Positions 20,281-33,049 of a stretch of DNA of 64,000 nucleotides are shown here, piece after piece. A program made the translations under genes and the position numbers. The notes under the pieces were generated by a model. It worked only from the letters and a program-made list of their open reading frames with translations. It did no database searches and was not told where the DNA came from. Every line of letters begins with the position of its first letter. Position 1 is the first letter of the stretch. Source of the stretch: Dactylis glomerata (lineage: Eukaryota; Streptophyta; Magnoliopsida; Poales; Poaceae); contig QXEO01000236.1 in the NCBI GenBank assembly GCA_007115705.1, positions 4,065,434-4,129,433 on the forward strand. Reading direction: 5' to 3'.

Positions 20281-23200
20281 TGTGGCGACCTCAAATTTGA
20301 TAACAAATTCGAAGTGCCCGTTATGTATTCCACCGCAATCCCAGAATCATTGTTGCGATATACATAACGTAGTTGGTAACCAGTTCCATAGACATTACAA
20401 TACGATGATTCAAATACAATGGTCATATAGACCAAGTCATATTACAACACAATATAGCAGCGGAAATAACGTCTTCGGCCCATGCCTTCTCCCTACAGGC
20501 AAATGGCAACTCACGGAGACGAGCTTAGTTCTGGTACTCTTCTTCATACCCTTCCTCCTGGTATTCCTCCCCATAGTCTGGCCAAGTTGATAGCCAGGGA
20601 CACAGCCGTGAGTACATTGGATGCACTCGCAAACCATCTTATAAATGAAAGGATGAAGTAGATGTGCAAGGTTGGGGTATAGTGGACTGAGCACTAAGTT
20701 GGTTTGCAAAAGCTAGTTTTATTTCCCAAGAATGCTCATTTGTAGAAAAGAGGTTTAGTTCTCTAAGTTCATTCTAAGAGGGACTTCAATGTGTCAAGAT
20801 CAAGGTCAAGTCATGTCAATTCAAATTCATGTCATTCACCAAGTTCACCCTTGTTATTTTTAATCTTGACAAAAGCCAGGTAGAGTTTGCCAACCGTCCA
20901 TGACCGAGGACTCGGCTATTTGAATAGTTTGAAACCTCTGCAGAGGGGTACACTTTACCCACAAGATTCGATACATCTGCCGGGAGAAATCCACGGTTCG
21001 CTATACCCAAAGGTATGCGGCTTTCAGATAATCAAACAAAGTCTTTCACTTGCTCATCCTAGTATAGGATCCTTCCCTAGAGCCCGGGATACGGACTTCC
21101 CGCTCCGGCGCCTCTAGTTCTGCCCATCCCGGGTACCGGGTTAGTGAATCCACTTGGTCAAGAAGTATCCGCCCATGGAGTCCTCCCATGAAGATTTAAT
21201 ACAAGACCTCCCATACTAAGATAAACAAGCTACGGATTAAGCCCCTTCCCATATAGGGGTAACGTGGTTGTACGGTATAATTGGCACCCATGTACATCAC
21301 TCGTTGTCAATTGAGAAATACATTTCATAGTTCTTAGTCAAGATTATTTTCTTTCATAAAGCCATCATGGAGGAGCAATCTCCCATTTCAAGTTTAAATT
21401 TCAAGTCACCACCTTTCAAATGGGGTTCCTCCAGAGATAGCCTCAACTTTTATTAGCGACTAAGCAACTACATTGAGTGATAGTCCTACTACTATGGTTG
21501 GATAAACTCAGCTTGATGCTCTTGATAACCAAGACATCAATATGCTTCTATCATTCTACTCTAGCAATTCAATCATGCAATTTACTTCTATCATTCTACT
21601 CTAGCAATTCAATCATGCAATTTACTTAAAACAAGTAGAATGCAATATTAAAACTAGGTAGTGGGAGTATGAATCAAAAGATGGCTTGCCTTGGTTGGCA
21701 AAGTGTCCGGGGTTCTCTTCTTCTTCTTGATAATAATAATCCCCTCCAATATCCTCCTCGGCAACACTAGCGTCTAATAACGAATAAACACAAAGCACAC
21801 CATCACTTCACCAAACCAACAACACACCAAGCACACATTCTTGTTTGCTAACCAAGCATTTAGGTTGCATTGCTATGGGGTTGGATTGTAAGTTTTTCTT
21901 CTAAGTTTTTCTTCAAGTGTGCAAGCTAGTTTCTCTACTAGGGAGCATAGGTGGTCCACTTGTGCAGCATTGGTGTTGATTTAGGGTTACTAAGACAAGT
22001 TTAGGTGGGAATAATCCACTAAGTGAAATGGTAAAGAGGGCAATTAATTCTAAGTGTGCACTAGTGATCTATCATTTTATGCTAACAAATAGGTTTGGGT
22101 TAGGGTCTAAATGATCACACTAATATGGTTTGGGGTAGATTAGTGTTGACTAACAGTAAGAGGGGTCATTAGTAAGTTCACATTTTAATTTTCATGATTT
22201 TTGATAGCTTAAATAATTTTCTAGAAATCTTTCATTAATTAACAAGCTAGGGTCACACTATTCATATCCAATTTTATTCCTAACTGATTTTTAAATCTAA
22301 CCAGTACTATTGGATAGAGTATTTTCTAAGCTTTCCAACGAATATTTATTTGCTAAATTTGGACTTATAAAACTCTAGGAATTTGAATTTGAAAATCCCA
22401 TTTGAAACAGTTTTGAAATAAAAGAAAAGGGCGGGAATTAATTAAAACGGTTCGGACCGAAACTTCACTAGCCAGGCCCAGTCCAGACGAAACCCGAACG
22501 GGCCGGCCCAGAAAACGTTTCGCGCAGGGAAAAAAGAATAACAGGGGAGCTGACAGGTGGGGTCTCGCTGTCAGTTCACTTAACGGTTCCCGAATCGGTA
22601 TGCTAGCGTCGGATTAGAATCGGACGGCTCCCAGTCATCGTCTCGACGAGAAAGGGGCGGAGCTCACCTGCGAGCAGCGAAGACCGTTCGACGGTGAGGG
22701 AGTGGCGTAGAGGAAGCAGGGCTCGTCGGCGACGTGCGGGATTGGCGGCGGTTCGTCTCCTCCTCCGATTCCCTGCAGAAGCTGGCCTCCAGGTGGTCGG
22801 ACGTGGCGGCGCTGCTCCTGTCCAGTACCGCGCCGGCGAGGTTGGCTACGGCGAAGCAGAGCGAGAGGGAGAGAGTGGCGATGTCTGGGAGGTAGCTGGG
22901 AGTGAGGTGCCTTGCTTCGTTTGATCGAGGGGGCTTTTTATAGGCCGAGGCGGCAGGGACAAGCTCGGCCAGAAGCTCGCCGTTGCGGGGGTCCTGGCGG
23001 TGCGTGAAGCTTCCTCCGGTCACGGCGGCCACGCTCGCGTGCTGGGGAGTTACTGGGTCGGCCGCGGGGGACTGTGGGTCGCCTCTGGCGCCTTCACGTT
23101 GGTCGGCATCGCGCGGGACAGTGGGTTCCTGGGAGGGGGCCCTGGTTGCAAACCTCGCCGTTCCTCCGTTTCTCCTGGCTTGGGTCGGGGCAGAGGGGGC

Positions 23201-23900
23201 TGGGATCGGTCGAGGGGTGGCCAGAGGGTATGGCTACAGCGCTTGGTCGCGCTTAGAACAGTGCAGCACAGTGGGGTTGATCTCACTCGATTTTCTTCTG
23301 CCACCGTTCGACGAAATGCTCACAAGAATTCAAAATTCGAATTTTTCAAATTTGCCACTTTGGGTGCTCATCATATTGGATAAGGTACCCAGGCATATTT
23401 TTGTTCTGGAGAAATAATGAGTTTTGCAAAAATTTATATTTCAAATTTGAAATGGTTTCTGTTTCAGATTCAAACTTTGGCTCAAGTTTGAGTGGTGTTC
23501 TGGTTTGAAATTTTGGTAGATCTTTGTTGGTTGAGTTAGTCCATAACTTGGTTAAGCTCAACTAAAAGGTGAAACCTGCAGGTGAGCTGTAGATTTCTTA
23601 ATATAAGGGCTCAAAGTGGTGTAGTCATTAACAGTTTCTAGATCATCTTTTCCTTCTCTTTTTCTTTCTTATTTTTATTTCTGGTTGCTTTGGTTCTTAT
23701 AATCTTTCTCAATTGCTTCTATTGGTTCAATTAGAATTATCTAACCAATGCTCAAGCAAAAAGAACACACATAAAAATCATAGAAATACAAATAAAGAGA
23801 ATACATGTATGCATGCAATATTGAAGAAAAAGTTTTATTTGGGTCCAATTTTTGACTCTTTATTTAATAAGAGTTGGGTTACAAATTCTGAGTTGTTACA
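20281..23900 (-). repeat. G4 5' LTR (3620 bp)
   Basis: Nearly identical partner of 10843-14462, same length. TATA box CTATAAAAAG on the minus strand at about 22934-22942. Differences noted: positions near 20507, 20920, 21273, 22525, 22695, 23026 and 23422, each a C/T or G/A change. Confidence 0.93.
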
Positions 23901-25024
23901 AATAAGTAGCTTCTCTTTGCTAAGGCACTCTGAATTACTCTCCTATTGAATAACACTAATCATTGTGTAGTGGCTACAGAAGCACCCCTTAAAGTTCATC
24001 AAGTACTTGACAAACACCACTCATAGATATACCCAAATCAGATCACAACTCAAGATAGAAATCATTGCAACTTAGACCAAGTACTAACACGGTGCACACA
24101 CTGTCAACTTTACACCATGAAAGGAGGAATAAATCACTCAAACTATCATAGCAATAATTATTCTCATAATCCACAAGAGATCACAATCATAGCCTAAACC
24201 AAATACCACCATGATGCACGCACTGTCACCATTACACCAAGGCAGGAGGAATAGATTACTTTAATGACATCACTAGAGTACACAAAATATCTGAATAATA
24301 ACATGTACTTGTTCAACATGATACAAAGCTCACGATCACATAAAGATCACATCATGGGAGAGAGAGGTGAACCACATAGCTATCGGTAGAGCCCTCAGCC
24401 CCGGGGATGAACTACTCCCTCCTCATTATAGGAGACAGCAAGGTTGATGGAGATGGCGGTGAGGTCGATGGAGACGGCGGAGACGGCGATGGAGACCGAT
24501 GGAGATGGCTCCGGGGGCACTTCCCCATCCTGGCAGGGTGCCGGAACAGAGACTTCTGTCCCCCGAAATTCGTCGACGGTGGCGGCGGAGCTGCGGAACT
24601 GCTTCTAGAAAATTGCCGAATCCCCCAGGGTTTTCCGTCCCGAGGCTTTATATAGGCAAAGGGGCGTCGCGAGAGGGCAGCCAGGGGCTCCTCACACATG
24701 GGTGGCGCGGCCAGGGCTTGGGCCGCGCCACCCTAGTGTGAGGGCAGGCCCTGGCCCCTCTCTGGCTCTCTTTCGGATGTCTGGATGCTCCCGGGAAAAA
24801 TAAGACTTCAGGATGTGGTTTCGTCCAATTCCGAGAATATTTCCTGTGTATCACTTCTGAAACACAAAAACAGCAGAAAACAGGGAACTGGCACTGTGGC
24901 ACTTGTTAATAGGTTAGTTCCGAAAAATGCATAAAAGTGCCACGAAGTGTAACGAAACAATAGGCAAATGGTGTAAAAACAAGCATGGATCATCAAAAAT
25001 TATAGATACGTTGGAGACGTATCA
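23901..25024 (-). repeat. G3 5' LTR, 5' portion
   Basis: Starts TGATACGTCTCC on the minus strand at 25024 and is split by G4 at 23900. With 10426-10842 the LTR is about 1.54 kb. It contains the 'GGAATTGGACGAAA' block and the TATA box CTATATAAAG (minus, near 24643-24652). Closely related to the LTRs of G1 and G2. Confidence 0.88.
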
Positions 25025-27079
25025 AGGGCTTGTGTTTTACTTTTATGTTGAGTCAACCTATTTACTTCTATATCAAGCAAGCATTTGAGTTGTTATGTTT
25101 CACTCATCCATATGTTGATCCGTTCAATCATGTTTACCATCTTCTTTTGTTTAGTACAGTGCTTTTATCTGAAGGAATATATCTTTGAAAGCTTTCTATG
25201 ATTGCAAAAAGTTTGTTTTGTTGAGCATATGGTTTTTGCTATATTAGCTCTGTTTTAAAAGGCTCCATTCAAAAGCAAGTATAGTTTGTTCATTATTCTC
25301 TGGCCAAGGACTAAGGTTTGCCATCACCAATTATAGTTTACCTTGTGCATCTTTATTTGTGATTCCCTTTTACTTATTGCAAGTCTATATCATATAAAGG
25401 GAAGTTGCTATCTATTATAATTTGTGCCTTGGTGAATGTGATGCTTCTTGTCCGTACTTTGATTATCGACACTTCACTCCATAAACCTGTGATCATGTTT
25501 ACCGAGTTTAGTTTTTGCTTGGGGACAAGCGAGGTCTAAGCTTGGGGGGGTTGATACATCCATTTTGCATCACTATTTTGTATCATAATTTACTGTTATT
25601 CATTGATATATTTCACATTTAGAGATGATACTTATGTTGTTTCCTCTGTTTTTACATGTTTGATGATCATTGGAGGATTTGCTGCCGGAGTCAGGATTCT
25701 GCTGGAAAAAAGGACCGTCAAGACACCATGTTTCAAAAGATCAAGAAATTCCAGAAAAATACCAGGAAATTATATTTTGCCAGAAGACAGAAGAAGCCAG
25801 AAGGAGGAGGCGAGAGGAGCCACAGGGTGGGCTCACCCACAGGGGGCGCGGGCCCACCCCTGGCCGTGCCACCCTGTGGTGAGGCCACCCTAGCCTACTA
25901 CTGCCATTGCCCCTTCGTGTATTTCATCGTCCCCGAAAACCTAAGTTAAGGGGGGGGCTCAGAGATAGACACCGCCGCCTCTGCGGGGTGGAAAACACTA
26001 GAGAGAGAAAAGCTCTCCGGCAGGCAGAAATCTGCCAGGGAAATTTCTTCCCGGAGAGGGGAGATCGTCGCCATCATCATCATCATCATCATCATCGCGC
26101 TGGACTTCATCGGGATCATCATCACCATCATCCTCATCACCAGCACCTTCATCTTCACCATCATCACGCCATCCCGCTGTAACATCTTGGGTTGAATCTT
26201 GTCAAATTCTTAGGGGAAACTTTCCCAGTGTTGATTACTCTTGTGGCTGATGCTATTGAGTGGAACCATTGAATTAAGGTTTATGTTCAGATTGTTATTT
26301 ACCATTATTTTACCTCTGGTCATGATCCATATGATGTCTTGTGAGTAGTTCGTTTAGTTCTTGAGGACATGGGAGAAGTCAAGTTGTTAGTAGTGGAATT
26401 ATGTTGAGTAATATTTAATGGTTTGATATTTATTTGTTGTGGTGCTATTTCAGTAGTGGTGTCATGTGAACGTCGACTACATGATACTTCACCATTTATG
26501 GGCCTAGTGGAATGCATTGTGTATTTGGCTACCAATTGTGGGGTTGCTGGAGTGACAGAAACCTAAACCTCCATTGGGAAACCATTGCACCAGGGAGCGT
26601 ATGATCTTAGAGTTTAAGGCTGTGGTTAAATTTATCTTAATTACTATCTTGTAGTTGCGGATGCTTGCAAGGGGTATAATCACAAGTGTGTATTTATCCT
26701 AGTAAGGGTAGTGCGCTAGCACAGGTTCACCCCCATAACACTTATCAAACCAATAAAGATTATTTAGCGGCATGAAGCGAAAGCACTTGATAGAAACTCC
26801 CGTGTGTCCTCGAGAACGTTTGGTCATCATAAGTTACACAACCGGCTTGTCCTTTGCTCTAGAAAGGATTGGGCCACTTGCAGCAATTATTATTACTGTA
26901 TTTTATTTATTCGCACTTTATTTATTTGCATTACCAAATACCCCTGAAAACCTGTTTGCTAGTATTTACAGTGAATCCTTGATCAAAACCACTCGTCAAC
27001 ACCTTCTGCTCCTTGTTGGGTTTGACACTCTTATTTATCAAAAGTACTACGATACACCCCCTATACTTGTGGGTCATCA
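25025..27079 (+). mobile_element. G5: Athila-like Gypsy element, 3' UTR and 3' LTR only
   Basis: 25025-25551 is non-coding 3' internal sequence related to the 3' region of G1 near 51590 (shared CTTTTACTTTTATGTTGAGTC). It ends in a GCTTGGGGGGG polypurine tract. The LTR 25552-27079 (1528 bp) runs from TGATACATCC to GGGTCATCA and includes a (CAT)n microsatellite at about 26073-26097. The left part of the element is beyond the G3 insertion and outside the window. It lies in G6. Confidence 0.8.
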
Positions 27080-30075
27080 CTGATCATACCCTAGCATGCT
27101 CTGCCGGATGGCGGCCTCGTCCACCGACGTCTCGTCATCATTGCTTTCTGGGATGCTGGAGGTGACCAAGTCCAAATCCAGCTTGGTGTAGTGGGCCTTA
27201 GCCAATGTGAGTGCAGTCCTTGCACCACCCTGAGTAGCGGATTGCTTCCAGTCAGCCACCAGTCCCGGTACCAGCAGAAGCTTCTTTGTCAGCCCAATGG
27301 CAGAAAGAGTGGAGGCCCCGGCTATCTGCAGGCTGGCACACGCACCATGTCCCGAGTTGAGAAGGCCATCCAGCTCCTTCTTCACGGCATCTATGGCGAT
27401 GCGCAGTCCTGTGGCAGAGTCAACTTCCTCCTGCTCTAGCGCAGCTGCATAACGGAAATAATCAAGCATCATAATGAAAACAAGTTATCAGCCAAAGGTG
27501 CAGAGTATGGAGCAAAAAAGGTTACCTAGCAGCGTCTTTTGGAAGTGGTCGAGGACTTCATTAAAACCCCTCTGTTGATCCTCGAAATCAATGGCGGCTT
27601 TACAAAGGTCATCCACCTCCTTCTGCTTCTGGCGGTTTAGGCGCTCCTGGTCCTTCAGCTACTCTTCAAGACGAGTGTTTTCGGTCATAGATTTCTGGAG
27701 TTGAGTAGTCAACCCCTCCATCGCAATTGCATGACCCTTTTTCACCTCCTCAAGAGTGGACTCCATCTTGGCAGCATCTGCATGGCAGAAAGATAGCAGA
27801 ACATTGGTCGAATAGCAAAAAGGTACTATACTTGCAAGGTTAATGGCAAAAAGAAAGTTACCGCTATGAGCAAGCTACTCCTGAAGATCCGCCACAAGCA
27901 AATTTTTCTCTGCCAGCTCCTTCTCCTGCGAGCTGACGGCCTGGACAAGGTCCTCCACAACTTTCTTGTAATTATGTTAAAAAGTGCTAAGTGTTAGTCA
28001 CTCTTAGAGCTTTATGACGGACATGAATCCGCCATAACGCTCGGGGGCTACTCATGACATTTTTTAACTTAGTTCTCTTAGATCCCTATGCCAGATAAAA
28101 ATCTGCCATAGCGCTCGGTCGCTACTCATCGCATTTAAACTTGGTTCTCTGAGAGCACCACTACAATAAAAAGTATAGTGGCGCTCAGAGGCTACGTGCT
28201 AAAAAGTTCCATAGTAGTTTCTCTTAGAGCACCATGATGGATTATCTACGAGAATCCGCCATGGCGCTCTGGGGCTACAGGGGTACATACCTCTTTCACA
28301 ACACTGGTTCTCTGGACGAATGATGACATAGCAGATGAAAGGCTGTTGCTGGTCTCCTCTTGCAAGCTATCAAGATGAAAGAGAGCATCTGCTTTCTTTT
28401 TCCACTTGGCAGCATTCCCGGCCTCCACTGCTATTCCGACCTTTCCACCAAAAGTCACCCTCTTGGAACCCCTAGCAGGAGTTGTGGCAGACATGGCATC
28501 CTTAGCCGAAGCTTCAGCCGTTTTGCTAGTTTTTGGGGCAGATCTAGGGGAGCGGTTTGGCGGATGGGTGTGTCAGGCATTGGAAGGATAATGGCGGGAG
28601 ATGACTTTGCTTTTAAAGGAGCTTTCTAGCCAGCAACTTTCTTCCGCCTATGTATAAATGACAGATTAGAAAAGGTGAAGGTGAAGGTGGAAGAAACTTA
28701 AGGGATTGTTATGCTTACTTCCGTTCTGGCAACTTGGTGGTGGCGGCGGATTCAGGCATAGTTTCCAGCTGGCTGCGTAATGCAGGTGATGGATGGCGGG
28801 AGATAACCCTTTTGCCAATACCACGCATACGCCCACCAGAGCCACGAACCCCGCGATGTACAGCTGCCGTAGGCTCCTCCGCTATAGGTTCTTCTTGAGA
28901 AGGTTCCTACATCTCCTGCCATTGGCGAAGCCTTGCGCCTTTTTGGAGAAAGAGATGTTTCCTCTTCATCATCTGTAAGCTCTTTAGGCCACGGATAGCG
29001 GGCGATGGGACCAAGCTCCGAAGGAGGAAGGGTGGAGATCTGTAAGAATGAAAGTAAGCTGGAGGATCAAAAGAAACATGTGGTAATGATGAAATAAAAG
29101 GTGATTCACCTCTGGACAACTGCCATTTTCGAACATGGGGATTTTTAGCTTCAGTTCCTCATCTTGTCCAACCTTGATGACATTGCAGATCCGACACTCG
29201 ATCTCCTCAGGAGATAATTCCTCCTTAGTGTAGCGTTGGGCATCATCGATTCCGCTATATTCACACATGAGGGTTGAACGGTATTGGAGTGGCTGAATCC
29301 ACCGTGAGATCCAGCAATGGATAGTATCCGCACCTGTCAAACCATCAAATACAAGTTTGGAAATCCGCCGTGAGTAAAGTTGGCATTCATCGTCCATGGT
29401 GAAGTCATCCATGGTTCCCCAGCTATCTTGCTCCTGAGCTGGACCATCAACAAAGGACCTCAGTCCAAAATTCCTTTCAGGAGGCGACTGGTCAGCCTGG
29501 TAAAAGAAGGATCCCTGCCATCCTTTAGCAGAGTCATGTGGCTTGATGTACGGGTATGATTTTCCGCTACGCGGGACAAATGAGATAGATCCGCAGTTGC
29601 GAAGATCTCCATTTGAGTCTCGGTTATGGCGGATGTTGAAGTACAAACAAAACAAGTCTCTGCGGGGGTAAACTCCCAGGAATCCCTCGCAAAGTGCCAC
29701 AAATCCTGCTATGATAGTGAGACTATTCGGGGCAATGTGATGAAGGCGTAACCTGTAATGACGGAGCATGCTCTTGAGTAAGTATGATGGTGGAAGACTG
29801 AGTCCTCGGTCGATGTGAGACTTTAGCATCATGATTTCCTTCTTCGAGGGTGCAGGCAAAGCGACATTGGGTTCAACCCGCCATTTGGAGATTTCTCTAG
29901 CTGCTATCATCCCTTCTTGTTCCATTGAAGACAATATGTCCTCATCCAGGTTGCAAGGATCCCACATGCCTCTGGAAGTTTCGGAGATAGCAGATTATGT
30001 ATCTGTTGAGGACCCCGTTGAGCTTCCAGAGCCTTGAGAGGTTGTAGCCTGGTAAGTTGATGTCTCTGGATCCAT
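27080..30075 (-). pseudogene. Antisense extra ORF of G6, 'putative gypsy-type transposon protein' family, broken
   Basis: Multi-exon on the minus strand. Probable start ATG 30075, in-frame TAA at 29997-29995, then open to 29110, where a donor (CCAGAG|GTGAAT) joins in phase to an acceptor at 29040 across a 70-nt intron. Exon 1 has the L-H-x3-P-N-S-L-T core followed by C-E-G-F-L-G-V, like the plant Transposase_28-type proteins (not enzymes despite the name). Later exons near 28.3-28.5, 27.85-27.96 and 27.08-27.47 kb encode a coiled-coil/helical tail; one has an in-frame TAG ('L-Q-E-stop' near 27875). A further frameshift lies near 28915. Non-functional as read. Confidence 0.65.
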
Positions 30076-30671
30076 GGCGGTGAGAGGGGTGGCGGAGATG
30101 ACCTCTAGAAACTCAACCAAAGAAGACGGCGAAGCCAGATTGTGGCGGGAGAAGCTGGTCACCGGCGACGAGGAATTCCGGCCGGTGGCTCACCGGATTT
30201 ACTGCGCTCTCACGACGGTGCTGAAGAGAGTGAGAGTGAGAGAAGGAATGAGTGGTGGAATGGCGTAGGGGCTCACCGGCCGGGGTATATATAGACTCCG
30301 GACCTCGAGATTTGTGCTTGCCATCCAAATCGTCCATCTCAGACTCGCAAAACCCTAGATTAGTGACATGTGTCCATGGGTAAAATGGTAATATTTACCC
30401 ACGGTGCTTATACCACGAATCTTACCCTAGAAGGAACTACGTGGCTAAATTTATGGTGGATTTTGCAGTAAGATCCAATAGATCCCAAAAATCTCGCCCG
30501 ACAGAAAACTACGTTGAGTAATCCGTATGTACCGGATTGAGACATGAAGATAGGAGGAACGCCAAGATCCGCCATCCAAATGCAAGAAGAAGACAAGCTA
30601 TGACGGATGACTTCACTTGGAACCAAGCATAGCGGATGAAGGTGGCGATCTTGAAGTTCCCCGGGGGCTAC

Positions 30672-31171
30672 TGTTGGGGATATACCAAATAGGTATACCG
30701 GCGACGTAGTCCTAAACCAGCAAGCCAGGGTGGCCCATGGAGGTGGTATGGCAGATAGCCTGCCGGGCGGCCCAGTTCCTAGAAGCCCATGGCGGTGCAG
30801 GACGCCGGAAGCTTATGGCGGATCCGAAGATAGGCCCATGGCGGGTTACCTTGTAATACACGTATAGGACTTAGTCTAGGACTCCATATTGTATCCGCTC
30901 CGGTACCGCCGTGATGCCCACGCCAGGCACCTTTATAAGCCGGCGTGGAGAAGCCCTCGAGGCAGAACACAACTAGAAAATCTCATTGTAACCGAGCACT
31001 TGTTGCCATATAGTGAATTATAGCAGCACGTAGGGTCTCGCCACCATTGCGGGATCTGAAGCTGGGTAAACTCATGCTACCACCGTCCCGGATCGCTCCA
31101 TCGTGTTCACCCCCTTCCACAAATCACCATATCCCTACCCCTATGGTAGATCTATTGACGAAACCACGACA
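30672..31171 (+). repeat. Putative 3' LTR of G6 (~500 bp)
   Basis: Begins after a G-rich polypurine tract and ends where FAR1-like coding sequence resumes on the minus strand. The partner LTR is not in the window, so the length rests on the junction alone. Confidence 0.55.
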
Positions 31172-33049
31172 ATATCTCTTGCATCTATTGTCCACCACTT
31201 CATAATGTGTTTCTTTGGAATTTCTGGGAGCCTAAGCTCAGACATTACTTGCAAAGATCAGCCTCATTCATTACCAATGATTCTATATTACATATTTCAA
31301 AAGGCTGTAATTACAATATTCAACTTTTAACCCGTTTATAATGTGGCAGCATATCATCCCCATGTGTTCAAACATTCCACACTCGCATGTGTAGTAGTCT
31401 CTGTCACTATTTACTGTTATCTCAAAAATAAATTTCAAGTACTTCTCCTTTTTTCAGCATTCCTATGAGTTGCTACATATTTTCTTTTTGGTATCAATTC
31501 CTCCACATAATACGACCTAGCAGCAAACAAAAAATTGCCAAACATTTCATACATTGTCTATATCTTGCTTGCATGTATCTCAATAGGAATGTTAACTTTC
31601 AGAACAGCTCCTCCCTGTCTATTTTTTCTTGGCGTCAGTCAAGTGCAACAGAAGCACATAACCCAATTTTGAACATATAATAAACAAGTAAGTAACAACA
31701 ATTTTTTACCAGAATAGTCATTTTTTCTTGAAAACCTTCCTCATGGTCTCTATCAAACAGAAGCTTGTTGTACTGTCTTACAAATAGATTTATTGGACAG
31801 CCAGGAGGTATGTAGTTCTTAAGCATATGGTTAGCACTCTCACTTTGTTGTGTGCTCGTCTGTTTGGCACATAACTTACCACTGAAATATGGTTTTGCCC
31901 ACTTGTGCCTTACCTCAAATATTTGAATCAAAAAGTGTTACTCTCTAAACCATGCTTCTTAACAAGGACTTTCCAAGATTCTTCAAATTCAGTAATGGTT
32001 AACATATCTTGGACTAGCTTGTGAAATTCAATGCGAAACTCACTTCGCTTGTGATAATGAGTATCGAGGCTCTCCTTAACTTTCTTCATAATGTGCCACA
32101 TGCACCACCTGTGAGTTATTTCGGGCCAGACTTGTTCAATGGCAACCTCCATTGCACGGGCTTGATCTACAGAATAAAAAGTATAGTGAGCAAGGTGATG
32201 TAGAAGTTATAATTATTACACATGTTAACTATATGTGTTAATTTTTACCTGTGAGCACTGATATTGGATTTTTCCCACCCATCAGCTTTACAAATTCTCT
32301 AAATACCTAGTTGAAGCTCTCCACTTTCTCATCTCTCATTAGAACTTTAGCAAATATGACTATTTGGAAATGATTGTTCACCCCAACAAATAAACCAAAT
32401 GGCATGTCATACAAGTTTGTCCGGTATGTTGTGTCGAATGTTATAACATCACCGAAATGATGGTATTGAAGTTTACTGCTGCCATTTGTCCACATCAGAG
32501 TCCTAATCCTGCTCTCACTCTCCACTCTTACTGAATAATCAAACTCCAGATCTTTTTCCTTCATATCCAAAAAAAAGATCCATTGTCTTGCGCACATCCT
32601 CATCTGCTTGGTCACGGCTTATCTTGCCACAAAGATTTCTTAAGCACCTCTTGGTAAAAGGAACATTTTCCATCCGACCAAAAAATGTACCTATTATGCT
32701 GTAAACTCTGCTTAGGTTCACATTGTTTTCACGCAGCTGGAGAACTAACTCTCTTGTATATTTGTCTATATGGCGGTGCGAGTGGAAGTGCAATTTCTAA
32801 GCGCATGTCTTGAGCATTTGATGGTTGTGTGTCGATCTGAACTCACATATGAACCATCCATCATCTTCCGTTTGGAGTAACATGATCATTGTGATGCATC
32901 CTGTCCTAGACGAAGTGGTGTTTTCCTTCAGTGGTTTCCTCTATTTTTTTAAAAGAAATGATGAATTGAATTATTTGATATCTTGTTTCTATAGTGCAAA
33001 ATAACGATTACTAATTGTGCAAATCTTACCGCACAGTTGCAGAGCAGCT
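31172..33049 (-). pseudogene. FAR1/FRS-type gene, 3' exons (transposase-like and SWIM domains), degenerate
   Basis: FAR1/FRS proteins are nuclear transcription factors derived from Mutator-like transposases. In minus order: end of the DNA-binding domain (G-W-F-I-C-E-F-R-S-T-H-N-H near 32830); an in-frame TAG before H-F-H-S-H-R-H-I-D; MULE-transposase core segments around 32300-32615 (F-G-D-V-I-T-F-D-T-T-Y-R-T) and 31930-32150 (H-R-W-C-M-W-H-I-M-K-K); 31635-31930 (R-H-K-W-A-K-P-Y-F, T-Q-Q-S-E-S-A-N); SWIM zinc finger (Y-T-C-E-C-G-M-F-E-H-M-G) near 31370-31410; then I-P-K-K-H-I-M-K-W-W up to 31172. Frames shift repeatedly and a splice donor follows the piece next to 33049. The C-terminus is cut by G6. 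Exons upstream continue beyond G1 at 53527. Confidence 0.8.

Larger units (their letters stand above)
10843..23900 (-). mobile_element. G4: Tekay/Del-like chromovirus, complete with both LTRs
   Basis: Two 3620-bp LTRs (10843-14462 and 20281-23900), TGT...ACA ends, 5-bp TSD AATAA (10838-10842 and 23901-23905), a Met-tRNA primer site, a polypurine tract and a Gypsy-order gag-pol ending in a chromodomain. I count about seven LTR differences by eye, all transitions, so the insertion is young. It nevertheless carries two coding frameshifts. It sits in the LTR of G3. An extra ORF lies between the 5' LTR and gag. Confidence 0.93.
9704..25024 (-). mobile_element. G3: Athila-like Gypsy retrotransposon, 5' half, split by E1 and G4
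   Basis: Minus-strand element whose own sequence is 9704-10842 plus 23901-25024; the rest is the Tekay-like insertion G4. From the right: 5' LTR, primer site, leader, then the start of gag, which E1 cuts at 9704. It is inserted in the 3' region of G5; the right TSD candidate is AGGGC (25025-25029), and the other end is outside the window. Confidence 0.85.
27080..31171 (+). mobile_element. G6: Tat-like Gypsy remnant with antisense ORF and 3' LTR
   Basis: An antisense gene (27080-30075) is followed by non-coding sequence, a CCCCGGGGGCTAC polypurine tract at about 30659-30671 and an LTR-like 30672-31171 (TGTTGGGGATATA to CCACGACA). A 'GGGGGCTAC(T)|TGTTGGGG' junction plus an antisense ORF before the 3' LTR is the layout of grass Tat/Retand elements. 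Its left part was disrupted by G5. It interrupts the FAR1-like gene at 31171/31172. The LTR right end could instead be the earlier TGTTCA near 31108. Confidence 0.65.

Noticed and set aside
24407..24741. Possible small genes near 24.4-24.7 kb
   Set aside because: Within the G3 LTR, repeated in related form in the G1 and G2 LTRs; non-coding leader region.
25907..26185. Histidine-rich (+) or methionine-rich (-) small proteins
   Set aside because: Translations of a (CAT)n microsatellite inside the G5 LTR.
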